Source: Gammaproteobacteria bacterium (lineage in GTDB: Bacteria; Pseudomonadota; Gammaproteobacteria; Thiohalobacterales; Thiohalobacteraceae). From it: a stretch of DNA of 64,000 nucleotides. Position numbers and translations under genes: made by a program. The stretch spans positions 1 through 64,000 of the forward strand of contig JAHJQQ010000026.1 in NCBI GenBank assembly GCA_018819175.1, read 5' to 3'. Positions 43,080 to 50,837 of this stretch are shown piece by piece (within the stretch, counting starts at the first letter, position 1; the number at the start of each line of letters is the position of its first letter). The notes beneath the pieces are model-generated. The model was given only the letters and a program-made list of their open reading frames with translations, did not search any database and was not told where the DNA came from.

Positions 43080-43209
43080 GGCGTTATTATGCCACCATCA
43101 GACCACGACGATCGACAGCACGTACACTTCTTGCCGGCATGCTTGCATTGAAACAGGGCGGAGACCATCATCGAGCGGTGAATTCCGACTGCAGCGCGAC
43201 AGCATCGAC

Positions 43210-44187
43210 ATGGCATCGCAGCCATATACCCTTCCATACACCGGCCTGACCCGCCGATCCTTCCTGACCCTTGCGGTCGGCAGCCTCCTGTTCGGCTGCG
43301 GTAAACAATCGTCCTGGCCGCGTATCGGTCTGGCCCTGGGAGGCGGCGGCGCAAAGGGTCTTGCGCACATTGTCATGCTTGAAGCATTCGATGAACTGGG
43401 GATCCGGCCCTATCGCATTGCCGGTACCAGCATTGGCGCCATCATTGGCGCGCTCTATGCCTCAGGCTATGCGGGCTATCAAATACGTGCGCTGGTCGAG
43501 CAGTTTCTTATCAGCACCAACAGCGACCCCCAGAGATCCAAGGTGCAACTGCCCTTTTCATTGCGCTGGCTGGATTTCATCGATCCGGCCATGACGCCGG
43601 GAGGGTTACTCGACAGTACAGACTTCATCAAATTCATTGACGAGCACCTGCAGGTGCAGCGCTTCCAGGACTTGGACATACCATTGCAGGTCATGGCCGC
43701 CGACCTTTGGAGCGGTAAAGCCGTGACACTCAAGTCCGGCCCTTTGCTGCCGGCGCTGCAGGCAAGCATGGCCCTGCCCGGTATTTTCGCGCCCGTTGAG
43801 ATCAACGGGCGCGAACTCGTCGATGGTGGGGTGGCAGATCCACTACCGTATGCGCAACTGCTCGACAGCTGCGATGCAGTGGTTGCCATCGATGTCAGTG
43901 GTGATTACAACGACCATGACCACAGCACGCTGTCTTTTATGGGCGTGCTCATGCACAGTTTCCACACCATGACCCAGAACATCCTTCTGGAAAAACTCAA
44001 CCAACGGCAACCGCACATCTATATCAGGCCCGATATTCACGACGTGCGTGTCCTGGAGTTCTACAAGGCAGAACAGGTTTTCGCCCAGGCACAGCCCGCC
44101 AAGGCACAACTCATAAAAGCCCTCAAACGACTCCAGCGTAATAATCCGGGGGGTCCGGGCTGCAGCAATAAGAACCCATCCGCCTGA
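43210..44187 (+). CDS. patatin-like phospholipase lipoprotein
   Basis: 325 residues from the ATG at 43210, chosen because it starts the export signal; earlier in-frame starts lie in divergent promoter DNA. The signal has a twin arginine (LTRRSFLTLAVGSLLFGC), and its lipobox puts the acylated residue at Cys30, so this may be a Tat-exported lipoprotein. The patatin domain follows: oxyanion loop GLALGGGGAKGLAH, nucleophile S74 in GTSIGA, and D205 in DGGVADPLPYAQL, giving the Ser-Asp dyad of lipid acyl hydrolases. Related to RssA/NTE-type proteins. Probably hydrolyses membrane lipids at the periplasmic face; the target is unknown. Confidence 0.85.
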   Translation: MASQPYTLPYTGLTRRSFLTLAVGSLLFGCGKQSSWPRIGLALGGGGAKGLAHIVMLEAFDELGIRPYRIAGTSIGAIIGALYASGYAGYQIRALVEQFLISTNSDPQRSKVQLPFSLRWLDFIDPAMTPGGLLDSTDFIKFIDEHLQVQRFQDLDIPLQVMAADLWSGKAVTLKSGPLLPALQASMALPGIFAPVEINGRELVDGGVADPLPYAQLLDSCDAVVAIDVSGDYNDHDHSTLSFMGVLMHSFHTMTQNILLEKLNQRQPHIYIRPDIHDVRVLEFYKAEQVFAQAQPAKAQLIKALKRLQRNNPGGPGCSNKNPSA

Positions 44188-44300
44188 AGACCGCTGCGTG
44201 CATTTTCATGCACAGGAATCTTACGCGAAAGAAAACCGCCTGTTATAGTTAGCCGCCCTCCGCAATGGCTGTCGGCCAATAATAAAACAGGGGTGAACCC

Positions 44301-44864
44301 ATGAAAGCGAGCGAACTCAAACGCGGCCTGGTCCTGCAGATCGACGGTCGCAACATCTTCGTCAAGGATGTTCAGGTGCAGACCGCCGCGTCACGCAGTG
44401 GTAATACCCTGTATAAGACACGCGGTTATGACATCGTATCGCGTCAGAAATTCGAGCGTGGGTTCAAAGGCGACGAGGTCATCACTACAGTGGATTTCGA
44501 ACGCCGTGCCGTGCAGTTCCTTTATCGTGATAACGAGGGCTGCACCTTCATGGATAAAGAATCCTATGAGCAACACACGCTCAGCAATACCTCCATGGAA
44601 GACGACCTGCCTTACCTCACCGACGGACTGGATGGCATCCATGCGTTGGTTGCCGATGGCAGCGTACTCGGCATCGAGTTACCCGCCACCGTTGCCATGG
44701 AGATTATCGAATGTGCACCCGTGCTGAAGGCTGCATCGGCTTCCGCACGCAGCAAACCGGCCACCCTGAGCACAGGTTTGATAGTGCAGGTCCCGGAATA
44801 TCTCACGCCAGGTGAAGTCATCAAAGTGAATACGCTGACCGGGGAATTCATGTCGCGCGCGTGA
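44301..44864 (+). CDS. yeiP: elongation factor P-like protein EfpL/YeiP
   Basis: 187 residues with the three barrel domains of EF-P. The ending ASARSKPATLSTGLIVQVPE then YLTPGEVIKV closely matches E. coli YeiP. In domain I the tip loop reads QTAASRSGNTLYKTRG, with arginine (R32) where EF-P has the modified lysine, consistent with the EfpL branch. It binds stalled ribosomes and helps peptide bond formation at certain proline-containing motifs. ATG with a weak GGGTGA upstream; monocistronic. Confidence 0.9.
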   Translation: MKASELKRGLVLQIDGRNIFVKDVQVQTAASRSGNTLYKTRGYDIVSRQKFERGFKGDEVITTVDFERRAVQFLYRDNEGCTFMDKESYEQHTLSNTSMEDDLPYLTDGLDGIHALVADGSVLGIELPATVAMEIIECAPVLKAASASARSKPATLSTGLIVQVPEYLTPGEVIKVNTLTGEFMSRA

Positions 44865-45069
44865 GTCCTTTGGCAAAATCAGGAGTAAACCGGCGCAATC
44901 GACTTATAACGGCAACCTGGAGTAGAGTCGAGTCCGTTGGCATGCTGATTCATGCCCGACTCGGTTCGACAGTTCTAAAAATAGTAAAGCCGGAGAACAC
45001 GCGTGGAGTTCCGCATACATCCCAGAAACCTCTACCTGTCTCTGATGGTAGTACGGACCTTTCTTTGAC
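44865..45069. other. AT-richer intergenic gap
   Basis: A 71-codon open frame here has no ribosome site and no recognisable sequence. I see no promoter good enough to call. Composition becomes more AT-rich at this point and stays so through the following gene. Confidence 0.4.
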
Positions 45070-46215
45070 ATGCTGAATTCCATCCTGGATAGATTCGATC
45101 ATTACATCGGACAAGCGATATATCTGATCGAGCAGATATTCAGCAAACGATTTACGTGCCATGTGCTGACCGGCCCCGAAAAGCACAGTGGCGCACCGCT
45201 GAACATACTATATATAGGCGAAGGCAATTCTCTCGACTACATCAAGACCCTCTTTTTTCAGGGTAGCCCGGACAACTCGGTAAAATCTCACTATTCGCTT
45301 GTGCAAATTCTGCTCGGGGTCCGGCCGAAGCTGGCTGGATATGACCTTCGCATCTGTGAATTCACGCCGCGTATTATGCGGCTCATTCGATCCCCTGACA
45401 GTTTCAAAACTCCGGATTGGATAGAACAAATTATTCCCCTGGCAGGTTCCTGGGAAGAGGTAGTCGCGCGCTTCCGCAAAAACACGCGCACAACCGATCT
45501 CAGAAAAGTACGTAAATATAATTTTGCGCACGACATCGTGACTGACGAAGAATCCATCGAATACTTCTACGACAATTTATATCTGCCCTACCTGACGCAA
45601 CGTTTCGGCGGTGCCTTCGATGTCATAGACCGTGACTGGTTAATATCTGTTGGTAAAGAAGGTGGCTTGCTGCGCATACTGGACGGCGACAGAGTCATAG
45701 CCGGCGTGATTTTCTTCTACGGTGAGGGTTATCTGGACTGGATATGGACAGGAGCACTGACAGGAGCGGACACAGCGCAGGAAAACGGAGCATTCAGCAC
45801 CCTCTACTATCATTCCATACAGCATGCGCATGACAAGGGATTCCCGGCCATAAAACTGAATAACACGCGCGCTTTCCTGAATGACGGCTTGCATCGCTAC
45901 AAGCGGAAATGGGGGGCTCACATTGCGAAGAGTCGATCAAGCGAGTGGGAGCTGCTCCTTGATTTCAACTTTCACTCCAGAGTGACGCAACATTGGCTGG
46001 AAGCATCGCCTTTTCTCACTGAGCGCGACGATGGTTTTTACGCAAACATCTTCTGTTTCAGTCAATGTACCAGCGAGGAACTTATCAACCACATCCAGAG
46101 CCTCATCTCGCCAGGCATAAAAGCGATTAACATCTATTCGACTCAGCAATTGAAAGCCTTGCCGGCGCACATAGACTCATGTGACATTCATAACATCGTT
46201 CTCGGCTTCCAATAA
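45070..46215 (+). CDS. GNAT-fold acyltransferase-like protein
   Basis: 381 residues. The middle part resembles the GNAT/FemAB-like acetyltransf_6 family: SWEEVVARFRKNTRTTDLRK, then LYLPYLTQRFGGAFDVID, ILDGDRVIAGVIFFYGEGYL, and YYHSIQHAHDKGFPAIKLNN ... RYKRKWGAH, a pattern seen in uncharacterised exopolysaccharide or cell-surface acyltransferases. No signal peptide. Codon and base use are more AT-rich than the neighbours, suggesting transfer. No sugar biosynthesis genes are adjacent, so the acceptor is unknown. Confidence 0.6.
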   Translation: MLNSILDRFDHYIGQAIYLIEQIFSKRFTCHVLTGPEKHSGAPLNILYIGEGNSLDYIKTLFFQGSPDNSVKSHYSLVQILLGVRPKLAGYDLRICEFTPRIMRLIRSPDSFKTPDWIEQIIPLAGSWEEVVARFRKNTRTTDLRKVRKYNFAHDIVTDEESIEYFYDNLYLPYLTQRFGGAFDVIDRDWLISVGKEGGLLRILDGDRVIAGVIFFYGEGYLDWIWTGALTGADTAQENGAFSTLYYHSIQHAHDKGFPAIKLNNTRAFLNDGLHRYKRKWGAHIAKSRSSEWELLLDFNFHSRVTQHWLEASPFLTERDDGFYANIFCFSQCTSEELINHIQSLISPGIKAINIYSTQQLKALPAHIDSCDIHNIVLGFQ

Positions 46216-46349
46216 TTGTCAGAACAGGTGCTCAACCACCTCTACCGATCAGCCGCCCGACTGATACATGGACAATGTGTGTCTCCTTTATCTCAGCCAA
46301 CCTTGAATAAGCCACATAACGTTTCTATAACAGACAGTCTGTATCCGAC

Positions 46350-46865
46350 TCAGTCCGCGGCATGAATCGACGACATCCGTTGCCGCGCCATCTCGCGCAA
46401 TTCCGGTCCGACGAGCGTAACCGCCATGGCCAACGCAAACAGCATTTTCGAGGCAAAGGTCACCGAATAAGGCATCAACGTGATAAACACGGGATTAAGC
46501 AACGGCAGCACGACGAAGAAGTTCACGGCCCATACCACTGCCAGTGTCGCTACCGAAGCCGCCAGTGTCGCTACAGGGCCACGCGGACGCACAAATGGCC
46601 TCCATAATACAAAGGCGAAGGCAAAACCAAGCAAAATCGCGAGCAGCATATGGATCACAATGCCGAGCCAGATGCCGGTAATGCCAACAGCAAATGCAGG
46701 CAGCAGACTTGCGGTAACCTCCCGTGCAACAGTGGCCGCTGCCAGCGATGAGGTAGCGGCATACAGGCTTACCCAGATGATTTCCGCCAGTCCGCCCGCC
46801 AATGAGGCGATAAGAATAAGCAGCCAAAGCGATATGGGATTATGGCGACGATAATCAGGATTCAT
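46350..46865 (-). CDS. conserved membrane protein (four to five helices)
   Basis: 171 residues from the ATG at 46865, which has AAGGAG seven bases upstream. The hydrophobic segments are LWLLILIASLAGGLAEIIWV, LLPAFAVGITGIWLGIVIHM, LLAILLGFAFAFVLW, ATLAVVWAVNFFVVLPLLNP, and VTFASKMLFALAMAVTLVGP. I do not recognise the family with certainty. It follows the small anchored protein gene on the same strand with 49 bases between, forming a likely operon. Confidence 0.6.
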   Translation of the reverse strand: MNPDYRRHNPISLWLLILIASLAGGLAEIIWVSLYAATSSLAAATVAREVTASLLPAFAVGITGIWLGIVIHMLLAILLGFAFAFVLWRPFVRPRGPVATLAASVATLAVVWAVNFFVVLPLLNPVFITLMPYSVTFASKMLFALAMAVTLVGPELREMARQRMSSIHAAD

Positions 46866-46914
46866 GACACGCTCCTTCAGTTTCCATTCATAGTCAATAT
46901 TCAATATTCGTCGA

Positions 46915-47331
46915 TCACCAGTTGTACGGCATCATCCCCGAGGGCGAAAGATTATCGCCCATCCTGTTCATTTCACTGTTCATCGCGCCCATGCGCCGCT
47001 CAATCACCCATGTCATATGATTCATAGTGAGATTCATTTCCTTAACACTGGGATTGATCTGCTCCATGGTTTCCATGGACAGCTGTATTTTATTAATCGA
47101 CTGACGCATTTCGTCCATTTCACCAAGCATGAGCGGCGCCATTTCAGCTACCGGCTTGGCAGTCTTGTCAAGCCGGGTGATTGCTCGGGATATATCGCCG
47201 AAATTGGCAAATCCATCCGTCCACAGCGGCTGCCACACAATAACGACCAGATAAAGTATGACACTTACACTGATCGTGGATATGAAAAAGAACATACCTT
47301 TCCAGAATTCTGTGAACGTTTTCAAATCCAT
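46915..47331 (-). CDS. membrane-anchored coiled-coil protein of unknown function
   Basis: 138 residues from an ATG with GGGGGAG immediately upstream. A single N-terminal helix (MFFFISTISVSVILYLVVIV) anchors the protein. The rest is a methionine-rich helical region (MAPLMLGEMDEMRQSINKIQ; MEQINPSVKEMNLTMNHM) resembling a coiled coil; about one residue in eight is Met. Such Met density could bind Cu(I) or simply mark a flexible amphipathic helix. Function unknown; probably first gene of a pair with the multi-helix membrane protein. Confidence 0.6.
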   Translation of the reverse strand: MDLKTFTEFWKGMFFFISTISVSVILYLVVIVWQPLWTDGFANFGDISRAITRLDKTAKPVAEMAPLMLGEMDEMRQSINKIQLSMETMEQINPSVKEMNLTMNHMTWVIERRMGAMNSEMNRMGDNLSPSGMMPYNW

Positions 47332-47477
47332 AACTCCCCCTCCCCGCACTCGCCGTAACCCACCGCTCTACATTCTAAATTGAGCTATCTACCGTCAATA
47401 ATACAGCTAAGACTAATTAAGGAGTGGGTAAACAAACGTAGGTTTTGATTTACATCTATTGCATCGCAATCATTTAT

Positions 47478-47689
47478 CTAGGGAGCCTCTGATTAATTTG
47501 ATCAAGCGAGCAGATGCAAGGCGCGGACAGGCGACTCGGAGCGAAGCGGAGAGAACGGCGGAGCCGGCCCGTAGGGCGAGGTGCCTAGCGCCGAGTAAAA
47601 AACGGAGTTTACACGGAGTAAATGAGTATTTTGAGCCTGGCAGCAACGCGGCAGATGCCGCTTCAGCGAATTAATCAGAGGTTCCCTAG
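47478..47689. mobile_element. MITE-like element, copy 3 (long form, 212 bp)
   Basis: Same inverted ends and CTAG flanks as copies 1 and 2. It carries about 63 extra bases after the GGCGA of the left half. The extra part is itself bounded by ACTCGG and CCGAGT, so it forms an additional internal hairpin arm containing GGAGCGAAGCGGAGAGAACG. The short form may be a deletion of this arm, or the long form an insertion. Confidence 0.75.
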
Positions 47690-47854
47690 CAAACCTCTGA
47701 TTAATCCGGTGATACCTGTCATTGCGAGCGAAGCGTGGCAATCTCGTAAAGCAGAATCAGTCGGCTGGAGATTATTCGCTACGCTCACCCCTTCAGGGCC
47801 GCCCTGCGGGCGTTCCGCACCTCGCACTGACGAATTAAGCATAGTTTCCCTAAC
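47690..47854. mobile_element. second, related MITE-like element in tandem
   Basis: Directly follows copy 3. Its left end, AAACCTCTGATTAATCCG, and its right end (complement GGGAAACTATGCTTAATTCG) are degenerate versions of the same ends, but the interior is different (GTCATTGCGAGCGAAGCGTGG, GGGCCGCCCTGCGGGCG). It may be a different subfamily. Confidence 0.45.
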
Positions 47855-48039
47855 GAGGCATTTTCTGATTGAAACCCGCGCCGTTCATCTGCTGGCGTTT
47901 GGTCTGAATTCAGGATGTCTACTTGATCAGGAGACTCAAAATCAACCAATTAGCCGCCAGCCTGCTGAGAATCATCATTACCACTATGTGCGTATTCGAG
48001 GTCAACCAAGCTGCACAGAGGACAAAAACACACAAATGC

Positions 48040-48053
48040 TTAACATAGATCAA
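48040..48053. promoter_or_regulatory. candidate FNR/Anr-type binding site
   Basis: TTAAC-ATAG-ATCAA matches 8 of 10 defined positions of the FNR consensus TTGAT-N4-ATCAA. Its centre (48046.5) lies exactly 41.5 bases before the start point predicted from the extended -10 at 48073-48081, the standard class II activator position. Suggests oxygen-responsive control of the respiratory cluster. Confidence 0.45.
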
Positions 48054-48072
48054 TATTCACATTCGAATGATT

Positions 48073-48081
48073 TGGTAGATT
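48073..48081 (+). promoter_or_regulatory. extended -10 element upstream of mrpE
   Basis: TGGTAGATT fits TGn-TAnnnT, an extended -10. No -35 is visible, as expected for an activator-dependent promoter. Predicted start about 48088, giving a leader of about 158 bases before the mrpE ATG. Confidence 0.4.
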
Positions 48082-48245
48082 GGTGGCGTGAACTAACAGC
48101 TTACGATTGTGGGCGGTGGGGATAGCGCAACTAATTCCTGTACTTAGCGGGGTGGTGTATGTGTATGCGCGCGCTATTAAGCGGATATTGATTTATACCG
48201 CCCGATCATCCCAAAAACTTCGGCATACCAGGGACAGGCGGACAC

Positions 48246-48782
48246 ATGCATACATCTCACGCACAACACCACGATGATGAAACAATATCGCTGCCACATT
48301 ACTTTTTCATCTACGCCGTCCTGTTTTTGTTTTGGCTACTGTTAGTTGGCAACCTCCGGCTTCAGGAAATGGCCGCTGGTGCGTTGGTCGCGCTGGCGGT
48401 AACCCTGGCCGCCGGCCCGCACCTGAGCATTTTTTCCGGCCTACGCCTTGAAGCCGCGGCGCCGTTTCACCTACTGCGCTATTTCGGCTATTTCTGGGCT
48501 GCGTTGATCCGTGCCAATCTGGATGTGGCGCGCCGCGTGCTCTCGCCTTCCCTACCGATCCGACCTGCGCTCGTTGAGGTGCGTACCGAGCTCAAGTCCA
48601 ACCTCGGCAGGCTGATGCTGGCCAACAGCATTACGCTCACACCCGGCACACTCTCCGTGGACCTGCGCGGCGACCATATCCTGGTACATTGGATCGATTG
48701 TCCGCCGGGAACCGATCTGGAGGCGGCGACCCGCGAGATTGCCGCCGGCTTTGAACAACATCTGCGTGGATTCCTGAAATGA
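48246..48782 (+). CDS. mrpE: Mrp antiporter subunit E (MnhE/MbhA-like)
   Basis: 178 residues. Hydrophobic N-terminal helices (FFIYAVLFLFWLLLVGNLRL) are followed by the typical MnhE C-terminal domain: VRTELKSNLGRLMLANSITL, TPGTLSVDLRGDHILVHWID. It belongs to a hetero-oligomeric cation/proton module that in bacteria exchanges Na+ for H+ and in archaeal Mbh/Mbx complexes couples ion pumping to electron transfer. First gene of the cluster; it overlaps mrpF by four bases. Confidence 0.88.
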   Translation: MHTSHAQHHDDETISLPHYFFIYAVLFLFWLLLVGNLRLQEMAAGALVALAVTLAAGPHLSIFSGLRLEAAAPFHLLRYFGYFWAALIRANLDVARRVLSPSLPIRPALVEVRTELKSNLGRLMLANSITLTPGTLSVDLRGDHILVHWIDCPPGTDLEAATREIAAGFEQHLRGFLK

Positions 48783-49045
48783 TGCTGACCTTGCTGGAAC
48801 AGATCGCGCTGGTGTTGATGACCATCGCCGTATTGCTGAGCATGACCCGTCTTATCCTGGGTCCCACCGCACCTGATCGCATCATCAGTGCGGACACGCT
48901 GTCAGTGCTCGCGACCGTCACGCTGGTCGGGTTCGCGCTATTGTTCGACAGTGCGTTATATCTGGATGTCGCCTTGATCTACAGCACACTCGCCTTTGTC
49001 GGCGTGGTCGCCCTGGCCAGGACCATCGAAGGAGGACGCACATGA
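48779..49045 (+). CDS. mrpF: Mrp antiporter subunit F (MnhF/MbhB-like)
   Basis: 88 residues in three membrane helices. LVLMTIAVLLSMTRLILGPT followed by APDRIISADTLSVLATVTLV is the MnhF signature (GPTAPDRIxAxD). The rest, YSTLAFVGVVALARTIEGG, fits the family end. Structural subunit of the membrane arm. ATGA-type overlaps on both sides show tight translational coupling. Confidence 0.9.
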   Translation: MMLTLLEQIALVLMTIAVLLSMTRLILGPTAPDRIISADTLSVLATVTLVGFALLFDSALYLDVALIYSTLAFVGVVALARTIEGGRT

Positions 49046-49377
49046 GACTGGTGGCGGATATCTTTCTCCTCCTCGGCGCGGTGTTCTGCTGTCTGGGCGC
49101 CCTCGGGTTGGTGCGCATGCCGGATGTTTACACTCGCATTCAGACCGCCACCAAGGCCGCGACGCTGGGGGCACTGGCGTTCCTGATCGGCGCAGGGATT
49201 CTGCATCCGGACTGGTGGACAAAATTAGTGGTGATCGCCGGGTTGATCCTGCTCACCAATCCGGTCGGTTCCTCGACCATCTCTCGCGCCCTGTATATAG
49301 CCGGCGTGCGTCCCTGGCATGTACCGGGCAGTGACGACTGCACACCGTTGCTCGACTCGCAACAGGACAAACCATGA
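49042..49377 (+). CDS. mrpG: Mrp antiporter subunit G (MnhG/MbhC-like)
   Basis: 111 residues. FLLLGAVFCCLGALGLVRMP then DVYTRIQTATKAATLGALAF is the MnhG signature (LGxLRxPDxYTRxHAxTxxxTLG), here with Q for the usual His. Three membrane helices and a polar C-terminal tail. Small structural subunit of the Mrp-type module. Confidence 0.9.
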   Translation: MRLVADIFLLLGAVFCCLGALGLVRMPDVYTRIQTATKAATLGALAFLIGAGILHPDWWTKLVVIAGLILLTNPVGSSTISRALYIAGVRPWHVPGSDDCTPLLDSQQDKP

Positions 49378-49670
49378 TTCTGATCAGCACCGTGATTGTC
49401 GCGATCATGCTGCTGGCTGCTGTCGCGGCCCTCCTGTTCAAGAACCACGTAGCCGCGGTTGCCGCAGTAGGTATTCTGTCCCTGGCGCTTTCCGTATTGT
49501 TCGTCATTCTGAAAGCACCCGATGTCGCCATGACTGAAGCGGCGGTGGGCGCCGGGTTGAGTGCGCTGGTCCTCGCACTGGGATTGCGACGACTCGGGCT
49601 GTGGCAGATCGAATCATCCAACAGCACGCAAAGCAGCATACAGAAGTCGGGAGAGCATACCGATGCGTAA
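49374..49670 (+). CDS. DUF4040 subunit (MbhD / MrpA C-terminal-like)
   Basis: 98 residues: helices IVAIMLLAAVAALLFKNHVA and VGILSLALSVLFVILKAPDV followed by AMTEAAVGAGLSALVLALGL, the APDVAxTEAxVGAGL motif shared by MbhD and the C-terminal region of MrpA. In classical Mrp operons this domain is fused to the large antiporter subunit MrpA; here it is a separate gene, as in archaeal Mbh/Mbx operons. Its last codons overlap the next gene by eight bases. Confidence 0.85.
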   Translation: MILISTVIVAIMLLAAVAALLFKNHVAAVAAVGILSLALSVLFVILKAPDVAMTEAAVGAGLSALVLALGLRRLGLWQIESSNSTQSSIQKSGEHTDA

Positions 49671-50352
49671 TCTCGCCTCGTTACTGTTCGCCGGCGGCCT
49701 GGGCTTTCTGCTGATGGTGTTCGGTTTGCAATTCGATTTCGGTAACGCACCGATGCTGGTCGGACAGGCCATTCAATCCGCCGCGCCGGAACAGGTCGGT
49801 GCAGCGAATATTGTCACGGCCGTCGTGCTGGGCTATCGCGGCATCGACACCCTGGGCGAACTGGCCATCCTGTTCGCCGCATCGACGGCTGTCGGTCTGA
49901 TCCTGGGACATCGCCACACCTCGACCAAACCTGATCCTGACAGCGGTCTGATCCTGCGCGCCGGCGGTGAATTGTTAATGCCCCTGCTGCTGGTGGTGGG
50001 TCTGTACATTATCTTGCATGGGCACCTGACACCCGGCGGTGGATTCCAGGGTGGCGTGATCCTCGCCGCCGCCTTTTTCATTCCGGTGCTGGCGCGCCCG
50101 TCCACACCGCTCAAACACACCGGCATGATGTTGATCGAAGGTTTTTCCGGCGCCGCTTTTATTCTGATCGGTCTGGCCGCGCTTTACAGCGGCGGCGAAT
50201 TCCTGCAACCGTTGCTCGACAAAGGCACGCTGGGCAATCTGGTTTCGGCCGGCACATTGCCGCTGCTCTATCTCGCCGTCGGGCTCAAGGTCGGCGCGGA
50301 ACTGGCCGGATTGCTGGCGCATCTTGCCGCCGCGGAGGTCAGCGAATCATGA
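49663..50352 (+). CDS. mrpB: MbhE-MbhF/MrpB fusion-type subunit
   Basis: 229 residues from the ATG at 49663, inside the previous gene. The N-terminal part has TAVVLGYRGIDTLGELAILF, the conserved MrpA C-terminal/MbhE motif. The rest (from about residue 95) is MnhB, with GHLTPGGGFQGGVILAAAFF. So two subunits that are separate in Pyrococcus Mbh are one polypeptide here. No catalytic role of its own; it forms part of the ion-conducting membrane arm. Confidence 0.85.
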   Translation: MRNLASLLFAGGLGFLLMVFGLQFDFGNAPMLVGQAIQSAAPEQVGAANIVTAVVLGYRGIDTLGELAILFAASTAVGLILGHRHTSTKPDPDSGLILRAGGELLMPLLLVVGLYIILHGHLTPGGGFQGGVILAAAFFIPVLARPSTPLKHTGMMLIEGFSGAAFILIGLAALYSGGEFLQPLLDKGTLGNLVSAGTLPLLYLAVGLKVGAELAGLLAHLAAAEVSES

Positions 50353-50837
50353 CCCTGTTCGGCCTCGAAATAACCCTCGATCTGATCCTCTACACCGGCG
50401 CCTTCGGCTTGATCGTGATCGGTGCCGCCGGGATCGTACTCGCGCATCATCTGTTCCGCGTGATTCTCGCGCTGGCGATTGCCGAGGCCGGCGCGAATCT
50501 GCTGTTGGTACTCAGCGGTTATCGTTGGGATGCCATCGCACCGATTCTGTCCGGCAGTGAATCGGCCGCGCCGATGGTCGATCCGGTACCGCAGGCGATG
50601 GTGCTGACGGCCATTGTCATCGGCGTGGGTGTGCAGGCACTCGCCGTGGGTCTGGCAATGCAGGTGAAAAAAACCTACGGCACATTGGATATGTCCGCCA
50701 TCCGTCAACGCCTGGAAGCGGATATCGCCGGCACCGCCGGTATCGCTACCACCGGCAGTCAGGATGCACCGCTCGGCGAGCGTCCGCTGCCGCCGGCTGA
50801 CGCAGTGCCGGTAACACCGGGGAGTAGCGCCCGATGA
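50349..50837 (+). CDS. mrpC: Mrp antiporter subunit C (MnhC/NuoK-like)
   Basis: 162 residues. Three NuoK-like helices: LYTGAFGLIVIGAAGIVLAH, FRVILALAIAEAGANLLLVL, and PQAMVLTAIVIGVGVQALAV, with the PxPQALVLTAIVI motif typical of MnhC. A longer than usual polar C-terminal tail (about 45 residues) projects outside the membrane. The buried glutamate of the second helix (IAEAG) is the expected proton-path residue. Confidence 0.88.
   Translation: MTLFGLEITLDLILYTGAFGLIVIGAAGIVLAHHLFRVILALAIAEAGANLLLVLSGYRWDAIAPILSGSESAAPMVDPVPQAMVLTAIVIGVGVQALAVGLAMQVKKTYGTLDMSAIRQRLEADIAGTAGIATTGSQDAPLGERPLPPADAVPVTPGSSAR

Larger units (their letters stand above)
47855..48245. other. promoter region of the Mrp/complex I-like cluster
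   Basis: No gene supported; an open frame from 47622 to 48125 is built largely from repeat sequence. It contains the FNR-like site and the extended -10 listed separately, and a final 150 bases of likely 5' leader before the mrpE start codon. Confidence 0.5.

Noticed and set aside
44861..45076. 71-codon open frame on the plus strand
   Set aside because: No ribosome site, and begins in the last codons of the EfpL gene; composition fits non-coding DNA.
47622..48125. 167-codon open frame on the plus strand
   Set aside because: Mostly translated repeat sequence (MITE end and GCGAGCGAAGCGTGG-type repeat), then promoter DNA of the Mrp cluster; no family similarity.
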